From Solobacterium moorei (lineage in GTDB: Bacteria > Bacillota_I > Bacilli_A > Erysipelotrichales > Erysipelotrichaceae): DNA of 64,000 nt. The translations under genes and the position numbers were made by a program. The notes beneath the pieces were generated by a model that ran no database searches, was not told the DNA's origin, and saw nothing but the letters and a program-made list of their open reading frames with translations. The stretch lies in the NCBI RefSeq assembly GCF_036323475.1, contig NZ_AP028934.1:1302001-1366000 (forward strand), written 5' to 3'. Of this stretch, positions 8,721 through 18,419 are shown one piece after another (position 1 is the first letter of the stretch; every line of letters starts with the position of its first letter).

Positions 8721-9305
8721 ATGGCAAAACTATATTTTTATTACGGAGCGATGGGAAGCTCAAAGACAGCAAATGCTTTAATGGCTGATTATAACTATCG
8801 TGAACGTGGTCAGAAGACCATTCTTGCGAAAACAAATATCGATACACGTGATGGAAAGAATGTCATTTGGTCTCGTATTGGTTTAGAAAGAGAATGTGTT
8901 CTATTGTCTGATGTTTGCGCTATGAGCGAAGCAGAGCTTCGTACATATGATGCGATTATTGTAGATGAAATTCAATTTGCAAAGCGTGAACAAATCGACT
9001 TCTTAGCACACATCGTAGATTATTTGAAAGTTCCAGTATTATGCTATGGTTTGCGTTCGGATTTCCAGTTAAATTTATTTGAAGGTAGTGAGCGTTTACT
9101 TGCGATTGCGGATGAACTACATGAAGTGAAGACCGTATGCTGGTGTGGTAAAAAAGCAACCTGTAATGCACGCTATAATGAACATGGTATTGTGCGTGTT
9201 GGCACACAGGTATTACTGGGTGCAAATGATGAGTATATTGCTTTGTGTCGTAAGCATTTCTTAGAAGGAAAACTTCATGGAGAAGATCCGGTAGGCTTGA
9301 AATAA
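8721..9305 (+). CDS. tdk: Thymidine kinase
   Basis: A 194-residue type II thymidine kinase, which phosphorylates thymidine to dTMP in the salvage pathway. The P-loop GAMGSSKT is at residues 9-16, the Walker B-like VDEIQF is in the middle, and a structural zinc site is formed by CWCG, a following Cys, and CRKH near the C-terminus. It starts 8 bases after the TetM-Rae1 fusion with AGGAGAGG as ribosome site, so the two form one transcript. It ends in a strong terminator. Confidence 0.95.
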   Translation: MAKLYFYYGAMGSSKTANALMADYNYRERGQKTILAKTNIDTRDGKNVIWSRIGLERECVLLSDVCAMSEAELRTYDAIIVDEIQFAKREQIDFLAHIVDYLKVPVLCYGLRSDFQLNLFEGSERLLAIADELHEVKTVCWCGKKATCNARYNEHGIVRVGTQVLLGANDEYIALCRKHFLEGKLHGEDPVGLK

Positions 9306-9346
9306 TTCATTGTTTCTTTAAATTGCGTTACAAATTTTAATATTTT

Positions 9347-9378
9347 GTGATGAATGAGATATTTGTTCATCACTTTTT
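9347..9378 (+). terminator. Terminator after tdk
   Basis: GTGATGAA (9347-9354) pairs with TTCATCAC (9366-9373), followed by TTTTT. It lies between tdk and the MATE gene. Confidence 0.8.
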
Positions 9379-9425
9379 CTATATTTTCTGATATACTTTT
9401 CTACATTGCGAAAGGAGAACTGAAG

Positions 9426-10793
9426 ATGTTTAAACAAAGACAAACTGACATGTTGAATGGTGTTATTTGGAAAGAAATTTTACTGTTTTTTGTCCCGATT
9501 ATGTTCGGTTCTATCTTTCAACAACTTTACAATACTGCCGATGCGATGGTCGTTGGTAATTACGTTGGCAAGGAAGCACTTGCGGCAGTAGGTGGATCGA
9601 CTGGTGTTGTAATCGGATTACTTGTGAATTTAATTGTAGGTTTATCGAGTGGTGCGACAGTAGTCATTGCACAAGCGTATGGTAGTAATGATTATTCTTC
9701 TGTAAAGAAGGCGGTTCAGACTGCGATGAGTTCTAGTGTATTTATTGGGGCTATCTTTACGGTTATTGGCATTATCTTTACGCCATGGGCGATGAACATG
9801 CTGAATGTTCCCGCAGATATTATGGATTACTCGGTGCTATATATGCGTATCTATATGCTCGGTATGATACCTACGATGATTTATAATACTGGTGCTGGCA
9901 TTTTACGTGCGGTTGGTGATTCAAAACGACCACTATACTTCTTGGTAGCTGCTTGTATAACAAACATCGTATTAGATGTATTGTTTGTTGTGTTTTTCCA
10001 TTGGAATGTAGCAGGTGTTGCGATTGCGACAGTCGTATCACAGGTTGTAAGTGGTGTAATGACGCTGTATATCTTATCAGCGGAAGATAGTGCGTATTAC
10101 TTTGATATTCGTAATCTAAACTGTGATATGCATATTTTAAAGCAAATATTGGTAATTGGTTTACCGAATGGAATCCAAGGCGCATTATATAGTTTCGCTA
10201 ATCTATTTATTCAGGCAACAGTAAATGGCTATGGAACCAATACAGTGGCTGCGTATACTGCTTTCGGTAAGATTGATGCACTATTCTGGAATTACTCTGG
10301 CGCACTTGGTACAGCAACGTTAACGTTTATTGGACAGAACTTTGGTGCGGGTAAAATTAAACGTATGAAGCAGGGTGTATGGAATGCGATTGGTATCTAT
10401 ACGGTGGGTTCGTTACTGATTACCACATTGTTATATTTCCACGGGGATTATATCTGCAGTTTGTTTACACAGGATGCGGAGGTTATTGATATCTGTGTAC
10501 AGATGATACGTCAGCTATGTGTATTCTGGCCAGTATTTGTGTTCTTAGAAATTTACGTAGCAGCCACACGTGCATGTGGTGATGTTATTTATCCAATGAT
10601 TATTACGATGATGGGCATCGGTGTGTTGCGTATTCTATATATCTTATTTGTGCCATCGTCTACGGTCTTTGAATCCTTGCGCATCTTTCCAATTACATGG
10701 GTTATTACAAGTTCTATCTTTGTGATTTATTACTTTCAAGGTAGTTGGCTTAAGCGCAGTATTCAAAGAAGAAATATTACAGTCATTGATTAG
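9426..10793 (+). CDS. MATE family multidrug/cation exporter
   Basis: The start at 9426 has AAAGGAG (9412-9418); the frame is open further upstream but that part overlaps the tdk terminator. The product of about 455 residues has twelve hydrophobic segments in two pseudo-repeats, and begins with MLNGVIWKEILLFFVPIMFGSIFQQLYNTAD, characteristic of the NorM/DinF-like MATE group. These proteins export organic cations or metabolites using Na+ or H+ gradients. The substrate cannot be predicted. It appears monocistronic, with a TATACT-like -10 near 9391. Confidence 0.9.
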   Translation: MFKQRQTDMLNGVIWKEILLFFVPIMFGSIFQQLYNTADAMVVGNYVGKEALAAVGGSTGVVIGLLVNLIVGLSSGATVVIAQAYGSNDYSSVKKAVQTAMSSSVFIGAIFTVIGIIFTPWAMNMLNVPADIMDYSVLYMRIYMLGMIPTMIYNTGAGILRAVGDSKRPLYFLVAACITNIVLDVLFVVFFHWNVAGVAIATVVSQVVSGVMTLYILSAEDSAYYFDIRNLNCDMHILKQILVIGLPNGIQGALYSFANLFIQATVNGYGTNTVAAYTAFGKIDALFWNYSGALGTATLTFIGQNFGAGKIKRMKQGVWNAIGIYTVGSLLITTLLYFHGDYICSLFTQDAEVIDICVQMIRQLCVFWPVFVFLEIYVAATRACGDVIYPMIITMMGIGVLRILYILFVPSSTVFESLRIFPITWVITSSIFVIYYFQGSWLKRSIQRRNITVID

Positions 10794-10820
10794 GAACTTT
10801 GTGCAAAGTTCCTTTTTTTA
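10792..10820. terminator. Terminator between MATE gene and CmpB-like gene
   Basis: AGGAACTTTG (10792-10801) pairs perfectly with CAAAGTTCCT (10804-10813) and a T-run follows. The first base of the stem follows the TAG of the MATE gene. It may also serve the convergent minus-strand gene. Confidence 0.85.
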
Positions 10821-10845
10821 TGATAGAAAAAAGTAGCCATATAGA

Positions 10846-11742
10846 CTACTTGCGTTTTGTTCGTGAAGTGATGATACGTTTGATATCTTCCAAAGTATCA
10901 TGATAGGAATGAGAATCAAGACTAGGGAAAGCATCAATCAAACGTTTTGTTAGGTTAAATTTATCTGAGGTAAGAGTTTCTTTAAGACTGTTGATCTTTT
11001 GTTGTAACTCTGCGACTTGATTATCTTTAAACTGTACAGCAGTATCTTTTACATTAACGATATTCTCTTTGAGTTCCGATCCTGCAATTCTAGCTTGAAT
11101 ACCAGCCTCGCTGACTTTCTGTGCTGTTTCCATAGCACCACCACCAATACGCTCTGTCAGTTCATCGCTGACGATACGTAATGATTTTTGTAACTTATCA
11201 ATCTGTGCAAGCTTTTCGTTTAATCCAATCATGACGGATACAGAGATTACCATATCCATCGTAAGACCCAGATAGGTAATACCTAAGATCCACCAACCAA
11301 TCTGCTTTGGAATCCAATTGACAAAGTCGATAATCATAGGATGAATAAAGCCGATTGCAACGACACAACCAATACCCCATGCAAGAGAGAATATCAAACA
11401 TACATAACCATTGATGTTGAATGGCATATCACGATAATCCCACCAACGTGCATGGAAGATTTGATCTAAAATCCAACCGCCAAAGTATTCGATTAAAGTA
11501 CAGACAATACTACCGACGTTAAAGATAATGAGGAAGTGAATGTGTTGTATCTCAGTATGTGTTACGGTGGTCAGTAAATAAATCATCGCAATCATACCGA
11601 CACCGTAGATTGGACAAAATGGTCCATTTAAGAATCCACGGTTGATGACTTTCCCGACGATTGCGCCATGGAAGGCAACTTCTAATATCCAACCTAGAAA
11701 GGCGTATATCGCAAAGTAATATAAAAGTTGATAAATTGTCAT
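10846..11742 (-). CDS. CmpB-type (putative ABC-transporter type IV) membrane protein
   Basis: A 298-residue protein of the PF06541-like family: the N-terminus YQLLYYFAIYAFLGWILEV, then GFLNGPFCPIYG, is the family signature. About five hydrophobic segments cover residues 5-195. The remaining C-terminal third is soluble, coiled-coil-like and charged, and probably cytoplasmic. The family is annotated as an ABC-transporter component by weak inference only, and no ATPase is adjacent. The start is set by GGAATGGAG just upstream on the minus strand. Confidence 0.8.
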   Translation of the reverse strand: MTIYQLLYYFAIYAFLGWILEVAFHGAIVGKVINRGFLNGPFCPIYGVGMIAMIYLLTTVTHTEIQHIHFLIIFNVGSIVCTLIEYFGGWILDQIFHARWWDYRDMPFNINGYVCLIFSLAWGIGCVVAIGFIHPMIIDFVNWIPKQIGWWILGITYLGLTMDMVISVSVMIGLNEKLAQIDKLQKSLRIVSDELTERIGGGAMETAQKVSEAGIQARIAGSELKENIVNVKDTAVQFKDNQVAELQQKINSLKETLTSDKFNLTKRLIDAFPSLDSHSYHDTLEDIKRIITSRTKRK

Positions 11743-11783
11743 AAAAACTCCATTCCTAAAAAATCATAGCATTTTAACAAATG

Positions 11784-11809
11784 AAAACAAGAGCTTAAAC
11801 TCTTGTTTT
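11784..11809 (-). terminator. Terminator after DUF1846 gene
   Basis: AAAACAAGAG (11784-11793) and CTCTTGTTTT (11800-11809) form a perfect 10-bp stem with a 6-nt loop, 10 bases past the stop of the minus-strand gene. The U-run is on the minus strand. Confidence 0.8.
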
Positions 11810-11819
11810 ATCTGGTTTT

Positions 11820-13307
11820 TTATTTCTTGTGGTATAGCTTTTTGTGTTGATGAACTGGATCGAATGTAACATTGATACCAAGTTTACGTAATACATTCTT
11901 ATCTTCTTCAGGCAAGATAACAGTGGAGTGAGCTTCACTACCTTTTAGGTTGCCAAGCTGTTTCATCGCAAGATCAGCATCTTTGTTTGTCATTGCGGTA
12001 ATCGCAAGAGCAATCAATAATTCGTCTGAATGCAAGCGTGGGTTGTGGTTACCTAAGTGATTAATCTTGAGATTTTGAATCGGTTTAACATATTCAGGCT
12101 CAATCAAGTGTGTAGGCTTTGAAATACCACTTAGTTTTTTGATAGCATTGATAATCACTGCTGCAGATGGACCGAATAGAGATGATGTCTTACCAGTTAC
12201 GATTTCACCATTTGGTAATTCTAGTGCAAGTGCAGGAGCACCTGTCTTTTCAGCTTTTTCTCTAGCGATGATAGCTACTTTACGATCAGAAGGGGAAATG
12301 GCACAATCATTCATCAATAATTCAATCTTCTTCACTGCAGAAGCAGGAATCTTTTCTTCCTTGAAATCAACGAGAGCCTGAAAGTAACGACGGATGATTT
12401 CTTCTTTCGCTGCTGCATTAGCCGCATCCATATCAGTGATACAGAAACCCACCATGTTTACACCCATATCTGTAGGGGAAGCGTATGGGGATTTAGTAAG
12501 AATACGTTCAATCGTACGATTTAATACTGGGAATACTTCAATATCACGGTTATAGTTTACAGCTGTTTGGTTATATGCCTCTAGGTGGAATGGGTCAATC
12601 ATATTGACGTCATTGAGGTCAGCTGTCGCTGCTTCATAAGCAAGGTTAACAGGATGGTGTAGAGGAAGATTCCATACTGGGAAAGTCTCGAACTTCGCAT
12701 AACCGGATTTTACGCCATGAAGTTGATCGTGATAAAGCTGAGAGATACATGTTGCGAGTTTGCCAGAACCTGGACCTGGTGCAGTAACAACAATTAGGTT
12801 ACGAGATGTCTTAACATATTCGTTTTTACCAAGACCTTCTGGGGAAACGATATAATCGATATCTGTTGGATATCCCTTAATTGGATAATGGATATAAGAA
12901 GTAATTCCATTTTTACTGAGTTGATGACGGAAGTTATCAGCTGCAGGCTGGTGTTCATATTGTGTGATGACAACAGAACCAACAAAAATCTCTAAATCGC
13001 GGAAAGCATCTAAGAGGCGGAAAACCTCTTGGTCATAAGATACACCAGAGTCACCGCGTGCTTTGGAGTGTTCAATGTTATTTGCATTGATACAGATTAA
13101 GATTTCTACTTGGTCACGTAATTCTGTAAGAAGTTTTACCTTGTTATTAGGATTATAACCTGGTAAGACACGAGCAGCGTGATAATCTTCAAACATCTTA
13201 CCACCGAACTCCATGTATAATTTACCGCTGAATTGATTGATACGGTTTAAGATTTTATCGCGTTGTAGATTTAAATATAATTCTGAATCAAAAGCTTGTT
13301 TTTTCAT
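11820..13307 (-). CDS. DUF1846 family protein
   Basis: A 495-residue protein matching the widely conserved DUF1846 family (N-terminus [15 protein letters not shown], then [19 protein letters not shown]). It has a nucleotide-binding-like N-terminal part with [14 protein letters not shown] around residue 180, reminiscent of a P-loop, and an alpha/beta C-terminal part. The length agrees with the family. The biochemical role is not established. It diverges from the YjbR-EVE gene at 13402, sharing the 94-bp region between them. Confidence 0.88.
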   Translation of the reverse strand: MKKQAFDSELYLNLQRDKILNRINQFSGKLYMEFGGKMFEDYHAARVLPGYNPNNKVKLLTELRDQVEILICINANNIEHSKARGDSGVSYDQEVFRLLDAFRDLEIFVGSVVITQYEHQPAADNFRHQLSKNGITSYIHYPIKGYPTDIDYIVSPEGLGKNEYVKTSRNLIVVTAPGPGSGKLATCISQLYHDQLHGVKSGYAKFETFPVWNLPLHHPVNLAYEAATADLNDVNMIDPFHLEAYNQTAVNYNRDIEVFPVLNRTIERILTKSPYASPTDMGVNMVGFCITDMDAANAAAKEEIIRRYFQALVDFKEEKIPASAVKKIELLMNDCAISPSDRKVAIIAREKAEKTGAPALALELPNGEIVTGKTSSLFGPSAAVIINAIKKLSGISKPTHLIEPEYVKPIQNLKINHLGNHNPRLHSDELLIALAITAMTNKDADLAMKQLGNLKGSEAHSTVILPEEDKNVLRKLGINVTFDPVHQHKKLYHKK

Positions 13308-13353
13308 GGTTGATTTTCCTCCAACGAAGAGTATATCAAATTTATGCTTTCTT

Positions 13354-13382
13354 TTGCGGATAAATTTTGAAATTGTTATACT
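13354..13382 (+). promoter_or_regulatory. Promoter of the YjbR-EVE gene
   Basis: TTGCGG (13354-13359) and TATACT (13377-13382) are 17 bp apart, upstream of the ribosome site GGAG and the ATG at 13402. It lies in the shared divergent region with the DUF1846 gene. Confidence 0.6.
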
Positions 13383-13401
13383 ATTTGTGGAGAAAAAAAT
13401 A

Positions 13402-14487
13402 ATGCGTTTAGAAGAGGAATTATTTCGTCGTTTACGACCGAATATACAACATTTAATCCAATATGGTTTTTTGAAACAAAATGGAATATATCGTTATCAA
13501 ACAAAGTTAGAAGATACTGGGATGTATGCGATTATCACAGTGGAAGGAAACGTTGTAAGTGGTAGAGTACTAGATGAACTGACGAATGAAGAATATGTAG
13601 CAGTACATACCGTAGGCAAGAAGGGCAAGTTTGCTACACAAGTTAGAACTGTTTATCTTTCTTGTTTAGAAGATATCGCAAAAAACTGTTTTGAAAAGGT
13701 GATGTATTCTAGCAGGCAAGCAAATACCATGCATGAATGGATGATAAATGAATTGCATGATATAGCAGATCATCCATTTACTAAATCACAAAATGGTAAA
13801 CGTACAACGGATTACGAGTTTACGGCATATAAACCTATTGATAGTGACAAGATGTACGTGCTAATGTTTTCAATAGGTATGCATAAATTAGATAAAGCTT
13901 GTGATGAAAATCAGGTGGATGCGATGAATATTAAAGTCGAACCATCTAAGGTAGGTGATTTACTACAGTTACCAGGCTTCTATCCGGCATATCATATGAA
14001 TAAGAAACACTGGGTAACTGCACTATTGGATGGCACGATTGAAGATGCGGTATTAAAAGAACTTCTAGTAAAGAGTAGAGCTTTGGTAGCTAAGAAATTC
14101 TCACTAAATCATCATTGGGTGATACCGGCTAATCCTTCGGTTTATGATATTGATCATGCCTTTGCACAAAGTGATCTGATGTATTGGAAACAGAAGTTGA
14201 ATTATCAGATCGACGATTATGTGTTTATCTATTATGGTTTACCATATAGAGAGTTGCGTTATCTTTGTAAAGTTGTTGAAAAGGATGTTGTATTCTACGA
14301 TAAGTCAGGAAAACGAACAGATGAAGAAACATATATCTGTCTGCAGAAAATTTATTTCTTTGATGATCATAAGCTAACAAAGAAGTTTATTTCTAACTAT
14401 GGTCTTACCAATATTCGCGGTGCAAGATCAATGCCGAAAGAATTAATCAATCAAATATACAAAATGTATCCCACAATAATGATATAA
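13402..14487 (+). CDS. MmcQ/YjbR-like protein with C-terminal EVE-like domain
   Basis: About 361 residues from the ATG at 13402, which follows GGAG with a clear promoter. The first 110 residues match the N-terminal extension often seen in YjbR proteins ([17 protein letters not shown]). Residues about 115-235 are the MmcQ/YjbR double-wing fold ([42 protein letters not shown]). The last 125 residues look like an EVE/PUA-type domain: [16 protein letters not shown], then [21 protein letters not shown] domains recognise modified bases in DNA or RNA. The combination suggests nucleic-acid binding, but its target is unknown. The EVE call rests on motif resemblance. Confidence 0.72.
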   Translation: MRLEEELFRRLRPNIQHLIQYGFLKQNGIYRYQTKLEDTGMYAIITVEGNVVSGRVLDELTNEEYVAVHTVGKKGKFATQVRTVYLSCLEDIAKNCFEKVMYSSRQANTMHEWMINELHDIADHPFTKSQNGKRTTDYEFTAYKPIDSDKMYVLMFSIGMHKLDKACDENQVDAMNIKVEPSKVGDLLQLPGFYPAYHMNKKHWVTALLDGTIEDAVLKELLVKSRALVAKKFSLNHHWVIPANPSVYDIDHAFAQSDLMYWKQKLNYQIDDYVFIYYGLPYRELRYLCKVVEKDVVFYDKSGKRTDEETYICLQKIYFFDDHKLTKKFISNYGLTNIRGARSMPKELINQIYKMYPTIMI

Positions 14488-14508
14488 TACAGAAACTGAG
14501 GTGATATT

Positions 14509-16314
14509 ATGACGGAATTAAAAGAACGTAATCAAATTGAACAAAAATACAAATGGGATCTTTCAACATTGTTTGAAAGCGATGAGGCTTGGAACGAAGC
14601 GCTCACAAAGCTAGATGCTTTGATTTCAGAAGCTGCATCCTTCCAAGGAAAGTTAAACAATACAGAAAGTTTACTTACATATTTTACGGTATCTGATGAA
14701 TTAGATAAGGCGTTAAACAATGTATTTACATATGCAATGTTGCGTCATAGCGAAGATACAAGAGCGACCGATGCACAGGGTATGTATTCTAAGGCATATG
14801 GTAAGTATGTTGAAGCGGTGAGTGCAACTTCGTTTGCTCAACCAGAAATTCTTGAAAATGACGAGGAAGTTTTAAAGGGATTTATCGCTGATCCATCCTT
14901 AAACGATTTTGCGTTTTTATTAGAAAATCTTGTACGTAATAAGGCGCATACTTTAAGTGCTGCAGAAGAGAAGCTATTATCTACCTTTGGTGAGGTGTTC
15001 TCTGCACCGGGAAGAACGAGTGAAGCATTAATGGATGCGGATATGGTATTTGACGCTGTTAAGGATGGAGAAGGTAATAGTCATGAAGTAAATGGCTCTA
15101 GTTATATTCTCTTGCAGGGTAGCGATGACCGTGAGCTTCGCAAGAATTCTTTTACGTCTTTATACAAGGGTTATAAACAACATATCAATACTTTCGCATC
15201 TACCTATAGCACAACTGTAAAGGCTGCTTCGATCGATGCCAAGGTGAGACACCATGAATCTTCACGTCAAGCTGCGATGTTCTCTGATAATATTCCGGTT
15301 AGCGTATACGATAACTTAGTTGAAACAGTACATAAGCACTTACCAACAATGTATCGTTACGTAAAACTACGTAAGAAGATGTTAGGTCTAGATGAGCTGC
15401 ATTATTATGATGTATATGCACCTCTTCTAAAGGGTAGCGCAAAGGATTACTCCTATGAAGAAGCTAAGGAAATGGTATTAGAAGCTGTTGAGCCACTTGG
15501 TACAGAATATACAGATGTTGTAAAGGCTGGTCTAGAAAACCGTTGGGTGGATGTCTATCCAAACAAGGGTAAACGTGGGGGAGCGTACTCTTCTGGCACA
15601 TATACATCTAATCCATATATCTTATGTAACTATACAGGTACATTAGATAGTGTATCTACATTAGCACATGAGATGGGACACTCCATGCATAGTTATCGTA
15701 CAAACCATACACAGCCAGTACACTACGCGAACTACACAATGTTTGTAGCGGAAGTTGCTTCTACAGTCAATGAGAACCTGTTAATCGAACAGTTGCTACA
15801 AAAGGAAACAGATCCTGCTCAACGTATGGCTCTATTGAACCAATACATGGAAGGCTTTAAGGGTACAATCTATCGTCAGACAATGTTTGCGGAATTTGAA
15901 AAGGAGGCTCACGCTGCTTCAGAACGTGGTGAATCCTTAACACCTGAATTCTTAAATCAGTTATATTTAAATCTTGTAAAGAAGTACTTTGGTGAAGAAT
16001 TAGTGATTGATGATGAAGTACAGTATGAATGGGCAAGAATCCCACATTTCTATAGACCATTCTATGTATATGTATATGCGACAGGATACAGTACTGCAGT
16101 TGCGATATCGGAAGGTATTTTACACGGTGGTAAAGAAAGAGTTCAGAAGTATCTTGAATTCTTATCCATGGGTAGTTCTGCATATCCAATCGATGAATTA
16201 AAGCATGCAGGTGTTGATTTAACGACCCCAGAGCCAATCGATATTGCATTAGAGAAGTTTGCTAAAATTCTTGACGATGTGGAAGAAACATTCACTAAAT
16301 TACAACAGAAGTAA
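14509..16314 (+). CDS. pepF: Oligoendopeptidase F (M3B)
   Basis: A 601-residue cytoplasmic zinc metallopeptidase that degrades short peptides. The M3 signature LAHEMGHSMHSY provides the HExxH zinc ligands and catalytic Glu, and the downstream FVAEVAST supplies the third ligand Glu. The length and the N-terminus (RNQIEQKYKWDLSTLF) are standard for PepF. It has its own TATAAT (near 14483) within the end of the preceding gene and a GAGGTGA ribosome site. It ends in a hairpin directly before the gpx promoter. Confidence 0.95.
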   Translation: MTELKERNQIEQKYKWDLSTLFESDEAWNEALTKLDALISEAASFQGKLNNTESLLTYFTVSDELDKALNNVFTYAMLRHSEDTRATDAQGMYSKAYGKYVEAVSATSFAQPEILENDEEVLKGFIADPSLNDFAFLLENLVRNKAHTLSAAEEKLLSTFGEVFSAPGRTSEALMDADMVFDAVKDGEGNSHEVNGSSYILLQGSDDRELRKNSFTSLYKGYKQHINTFASTYSTTVKAASIDAKVRHHESSRQAAMFSDNIPVSVYDNLVETVHKHLPTMYRYVKLRKKMLGLDELHYYDVYAPLLKGSAKDYSYEEAKEMVLEAVEPLGTEYTDVVKAGLENRWVDVYPNKGKRGGAYSSGTYTSNPYILCNYTGTLDSVSTLAHEMGHSMHSYRTNHTQPVHYANYTMFVAEVASTVNENLLIEQLLQKETDPAQRMALLNQYMEGFKGTIYRQTMFAEFEKEAHAASERGESLTPEFLNQLYLNLVKKYFGEELVIDDEVQYEWARIPHFYRPFYVYVYATGYSTAVAISEGILHGGKERVQKYLEFLSMGSSAYPIDELKHAGVDLTTPEPIDIALEKFAKILDDVEETFTKLQQK

Positions 16315-16319
16315 TCAAG

Positions 16320-16371
16320 TTGGAGATATGAAAGTATCTCCAATTGACAAATCTAAAATATTGTATAAAAT
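16320..16371 (+). promoter_or_regulatory. Hairpin after pepF and gpx promoter
   Basis: TTGGAGATA/TATCTCCAA (16320-16328 and 16335-16343) forms a 9-bp stem without a T-run. Its last base abuts TTGACA (16344-16349), which with TAAAAT (16366-16371, 16-bp spacing) makes a near-consensus promoter for the glutathione peroxidase gene. Confidence 0.6.
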
Positions 16372-16402
16372 ATAATTGTAATAAATATAGGAGGCTAAAT
16401 TT

Positions 16403-16945
16403 ATGACGTTTTATGATTATTCTTTAACAGATAGAAGTGGTAATGAAGTATCAATGCGTAACTATGAAGGCAAAGTGGTAATTGTAGTAAACACTGCTAC
16501 TGGCTGTGGATTTACACCACAGTATAAAGATCTTGAGAGCATGTATGAGAAATATCATGAACAGGGACTAGAAATAATTGATGTTCCTTGTAATCAATTT
16601 GCTGACCAGACACCAGGCACGGATGAAGAAGTACATGAGTTCTGCACATTAAAATACAATACACAGTTTGATCAGTTTAAAAAAAGTGATGTCAATGGTG
16701 AACATGCATTACCATTGTTTACATTCTTAAAGAATGAACAGGGTTTTACAGGTTTTGGAAATAGTGTAAAGGCTCTTGCCATGCGTGCAATGTGTAAACT
16801 GAAAGATTCTAGCTATAAGAATAACCCTGATATTAAGTGGAACTTTACAAAGTTTGTGATTGATCGTAAGGGTAATGTAGTGAAGCGTTTTGAACCAACA
16901 GAAGACATGCATTCACTAGAAACATGCATACAATCTTTGTTATAG
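16403..16945 (+). CDS. Glutathione peroxidase-like thiol peroxidase
   Basis: A 180-residue GPx-family protein that reduces hydroperoxides in the cytoplasm. The peroxidatic residue is Cys (TATGCGFTPQY, about residue 36), not selenocysteine. The supporting Gln/Asn lies in PCNQF and the Trp/Asn pair in KWNFTKF. Most bacterial enzymes of this type use thioredoxin as reductant. A resolving Cys is not obvious, although CTLKYN (residue ~77) is near the usual place. It has a strong TTGACA promoter and a GGAGG ribosome site. It fits an oxygen-defence role alongside the flavodiiron protein. Confidence 0.93.
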   Translation: MTFYDYSLTDRSGNEVSMRNYEGKVVIVVNTATGCGFTPQYKDLESMYEKYHEQGLEIIDVPCNQFADQTPGTDEEVHEFCTLKYNTQFDQFKKSDVNGEHALPLFTFLKNEQGFTGFGNSVKALAMRAMCKLKDSSYKNNPDIKWNFTKFVIDRKGNVVKRFEPTEDMHSLETCIQSLL

Positions 16946-17026
16946 GTAAAAAAATGTAAGCGTTTTAGGCGAATTGTTTCACAAACGATAAAAAAACATA
17001 TATACTATTTTCTGCGGAGGTAGTGT

Positions 17027-17452
17027 ATGAAAAAGGAAAAATCATGCGGTGCGATTGTATACCGTAAACAAGAAGGTGTCATTCAGTTCTTGTTAATACA
17101 TCAAGCATTGGGTCATTGGACATTTCCAAAGGGACATGTAGAAGATGGAGAGACAGAACATCAAACTGCTTATCGTGAAATCTTAGAAGAGACTGGGGTT
17201 GAGGTTTCTTTTGAAGATGGTTTTAGAGTTGTAAATACATATTCCCCGAAAGAGGATACTCTGAAAGATGTTATTTTCTTTTTAGCACAACCGATTGGTG
17301 GACATGAAGAACCACAGCCATCAGAAGTGTCAGATGTACGTTGGTTAACATGCGTTGAGGCACATGCAATCATTACATATCCTTCTGATCGTGCATTATT
17401 AAAGAAGGCAATCGATCATATTAGACTCAGAGGGGATTGGAAAGAGTATTAA
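17027..17452 (+). CDS. NUDIX hydrolase (Ap4A-hydrolase-like)
   Basis: A 141-residue NUDIX protein with a perfect Nudix box, GHVEDGETEHQTAYREILEETGV (about residues 36-58). The N-terminus KSCGAIVYRKQEG and FLLIHQALGHWTFPKGH resemble diadenosine tetraphosphate hydrolases. The substrate is not certain. It has a GCGGAGG ribosome site, TATACT at 17001-17006, and a weak cre-like sequence near 16955. The next gene begins three bases after its stop. Confidence 0.9.
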   Translation: MKKEKSCGAIVYRKQEGVIQFLLIHQALGHWTFPKGHVEDGETEHQTAYREILEETGVEVSFEDGFRVVNTYSPKEDTLKDVIFFLAQPIGGHEEPQPSEVSDVRWLTCVEAHAIITYPSDRALLKKAIDHIRLRGDWKEY

Positions 17453-17454
17453 GA

Positions 17455-18327
17455 ATGATTTCGTTACAAGTTTGTATTGCCAATACTGAGAGTGATACAT
17501 ATTTCTTAAAAAATCAGGACCGATTAATCGCTCTTGAAGCTCAACCTTCAGTACGTCATCTATTACGTAATGATGAACACATTGTGGGTATTGAAGAACA
17601 CTATCATCATGATGGTGCTGTAGAATCTGCGTTTCTATTAACTGAAAAAGTTTCTGAACAAGATTTCATTGACTTGATTGCAATATTACTAGAATCCTAT
17701 ATCCGTCGTTATCATTGTGCTCGAATTGTATTCCATACGAAAGATGCACAACTGATAAAGGCATACCGAGCAAATGCAGTAAGATGTGACAATAATCAGT
17801 TTGTCTATGTTGTAGAACCGTATCGCTTACAGTTAGAAAATGATGTATTTGATGAACGTGGGTATATCATTAACCAAGGCAAGATGGAAAGTATTCCATT
17901 CGGTTGGTTTAATACAAGAGATAAGGGCTGTGGTTGGATAGCAGCGTATAACCTTTTAAAACTTAATGGGAAAACCAAGTTGATGAAGGATGTACTTGAT
18001 GGTTTAAAACGCTTTGCGTTTATCGGTAATTTATTAGGACAAGAGAAGATCTCTCTTTACTTTTGGCTGAAGAAGCAGGGCTTAAATGTTCATATGAGTG
18101 CTGGAACCAATACAAAGATTATCAAAAAGATGTGTGCCAGTAAGTCAGGAATCTTGTTATATATCCATCGACATAATGCACATTATGTGGCATATGAAGT
18201 ATGCAAGGATGGTAGAATTCATCTCTATAACGCTGTTTATGGCAAGAGAAACCATATTATGACAGCGAGTGAGTTCTTATCTGAGCATTCCTTTATTCCA
18301 TTATCCTCATTGATTTATATTGACTAG
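17455..18327 (+). CDS. C39-like papain-fold cysteine peptidase domain protein
   Basis: About 290 residues from the ATG at 17455 (a TTG at 17437 within the previous gene is the alternative). No signal peptide or membrane segment is visible, so it is probably cytoplasmic. The N-terminal 140 residues are not recognised. The C-terminal half resembles a C39-like peptidase: GCGWIAAYNLLK supplies the candidate catalytic Cys, NAHYVAYE the His, and LYNAVYG the Asn. C39 peptidases usually process double-glycine leader peptides, but no bacteriocin or ABC exporter is adjacent, so the role is open. It is coupled to the NUDIX gene. Confidence 0.6.
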   Translation: MISLQVCIANTESDTYFLKNQDRLIALEAQPSVRHLLRNDEHIVGIEEHYHHDGAVESAFLLTEKVSEQDFIDLIAILLESYIRRYHCARIVFHTKDAQLIKAYRANAVRCDNNQFVYVVEPYRLQLENDVFDERGYIINQGKMESIPFGWFNTRDKGCGWIAAYNLLKLNGKTKLMKDVLDGLKRFAFIGNLLGQEKISLYFWLKKQGLNVHMSAGTNTKIIKKMCASKSGILLYIHRHNAHYVAYEVCKDGRIHLYNAVYGKRNHIMTASEFLSEHSFIPLSSLIYID

Positions 18328-18350
18328 GTCCTAACAATGTTAGGGCTTTT
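18328..18350 (+). terminator. Terminator after the peptidase-like gene
   Basis: GTCCTAAC (18328-18335) pairs with GTTAGGGC (18339-18346) around AAT and is followed by TTTT, directly after the stop codon. Confidence 0.65.
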
Positions 18351-18419
18351 GTGATTGTGGGGGGTCTTGTATATTTTCATCTATCAGTATGGTAGAATAA
18401 AGGGCGATTAGAGGAAGTT

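Noticed and set aside
11198..11401. Small open frame inside the CmpB-like gene on the same strand
   Set aside because: Out-of-frame shadow of transmembrane codons with no start signal.
16955..16968. Second catabolite-response element before the NUDIX gene
   Set aside because: TGTAAGCGTTTTAG matches only 12 of 14 positions and breaks the palindrome at the 3' end; no sugar gene is nearby.
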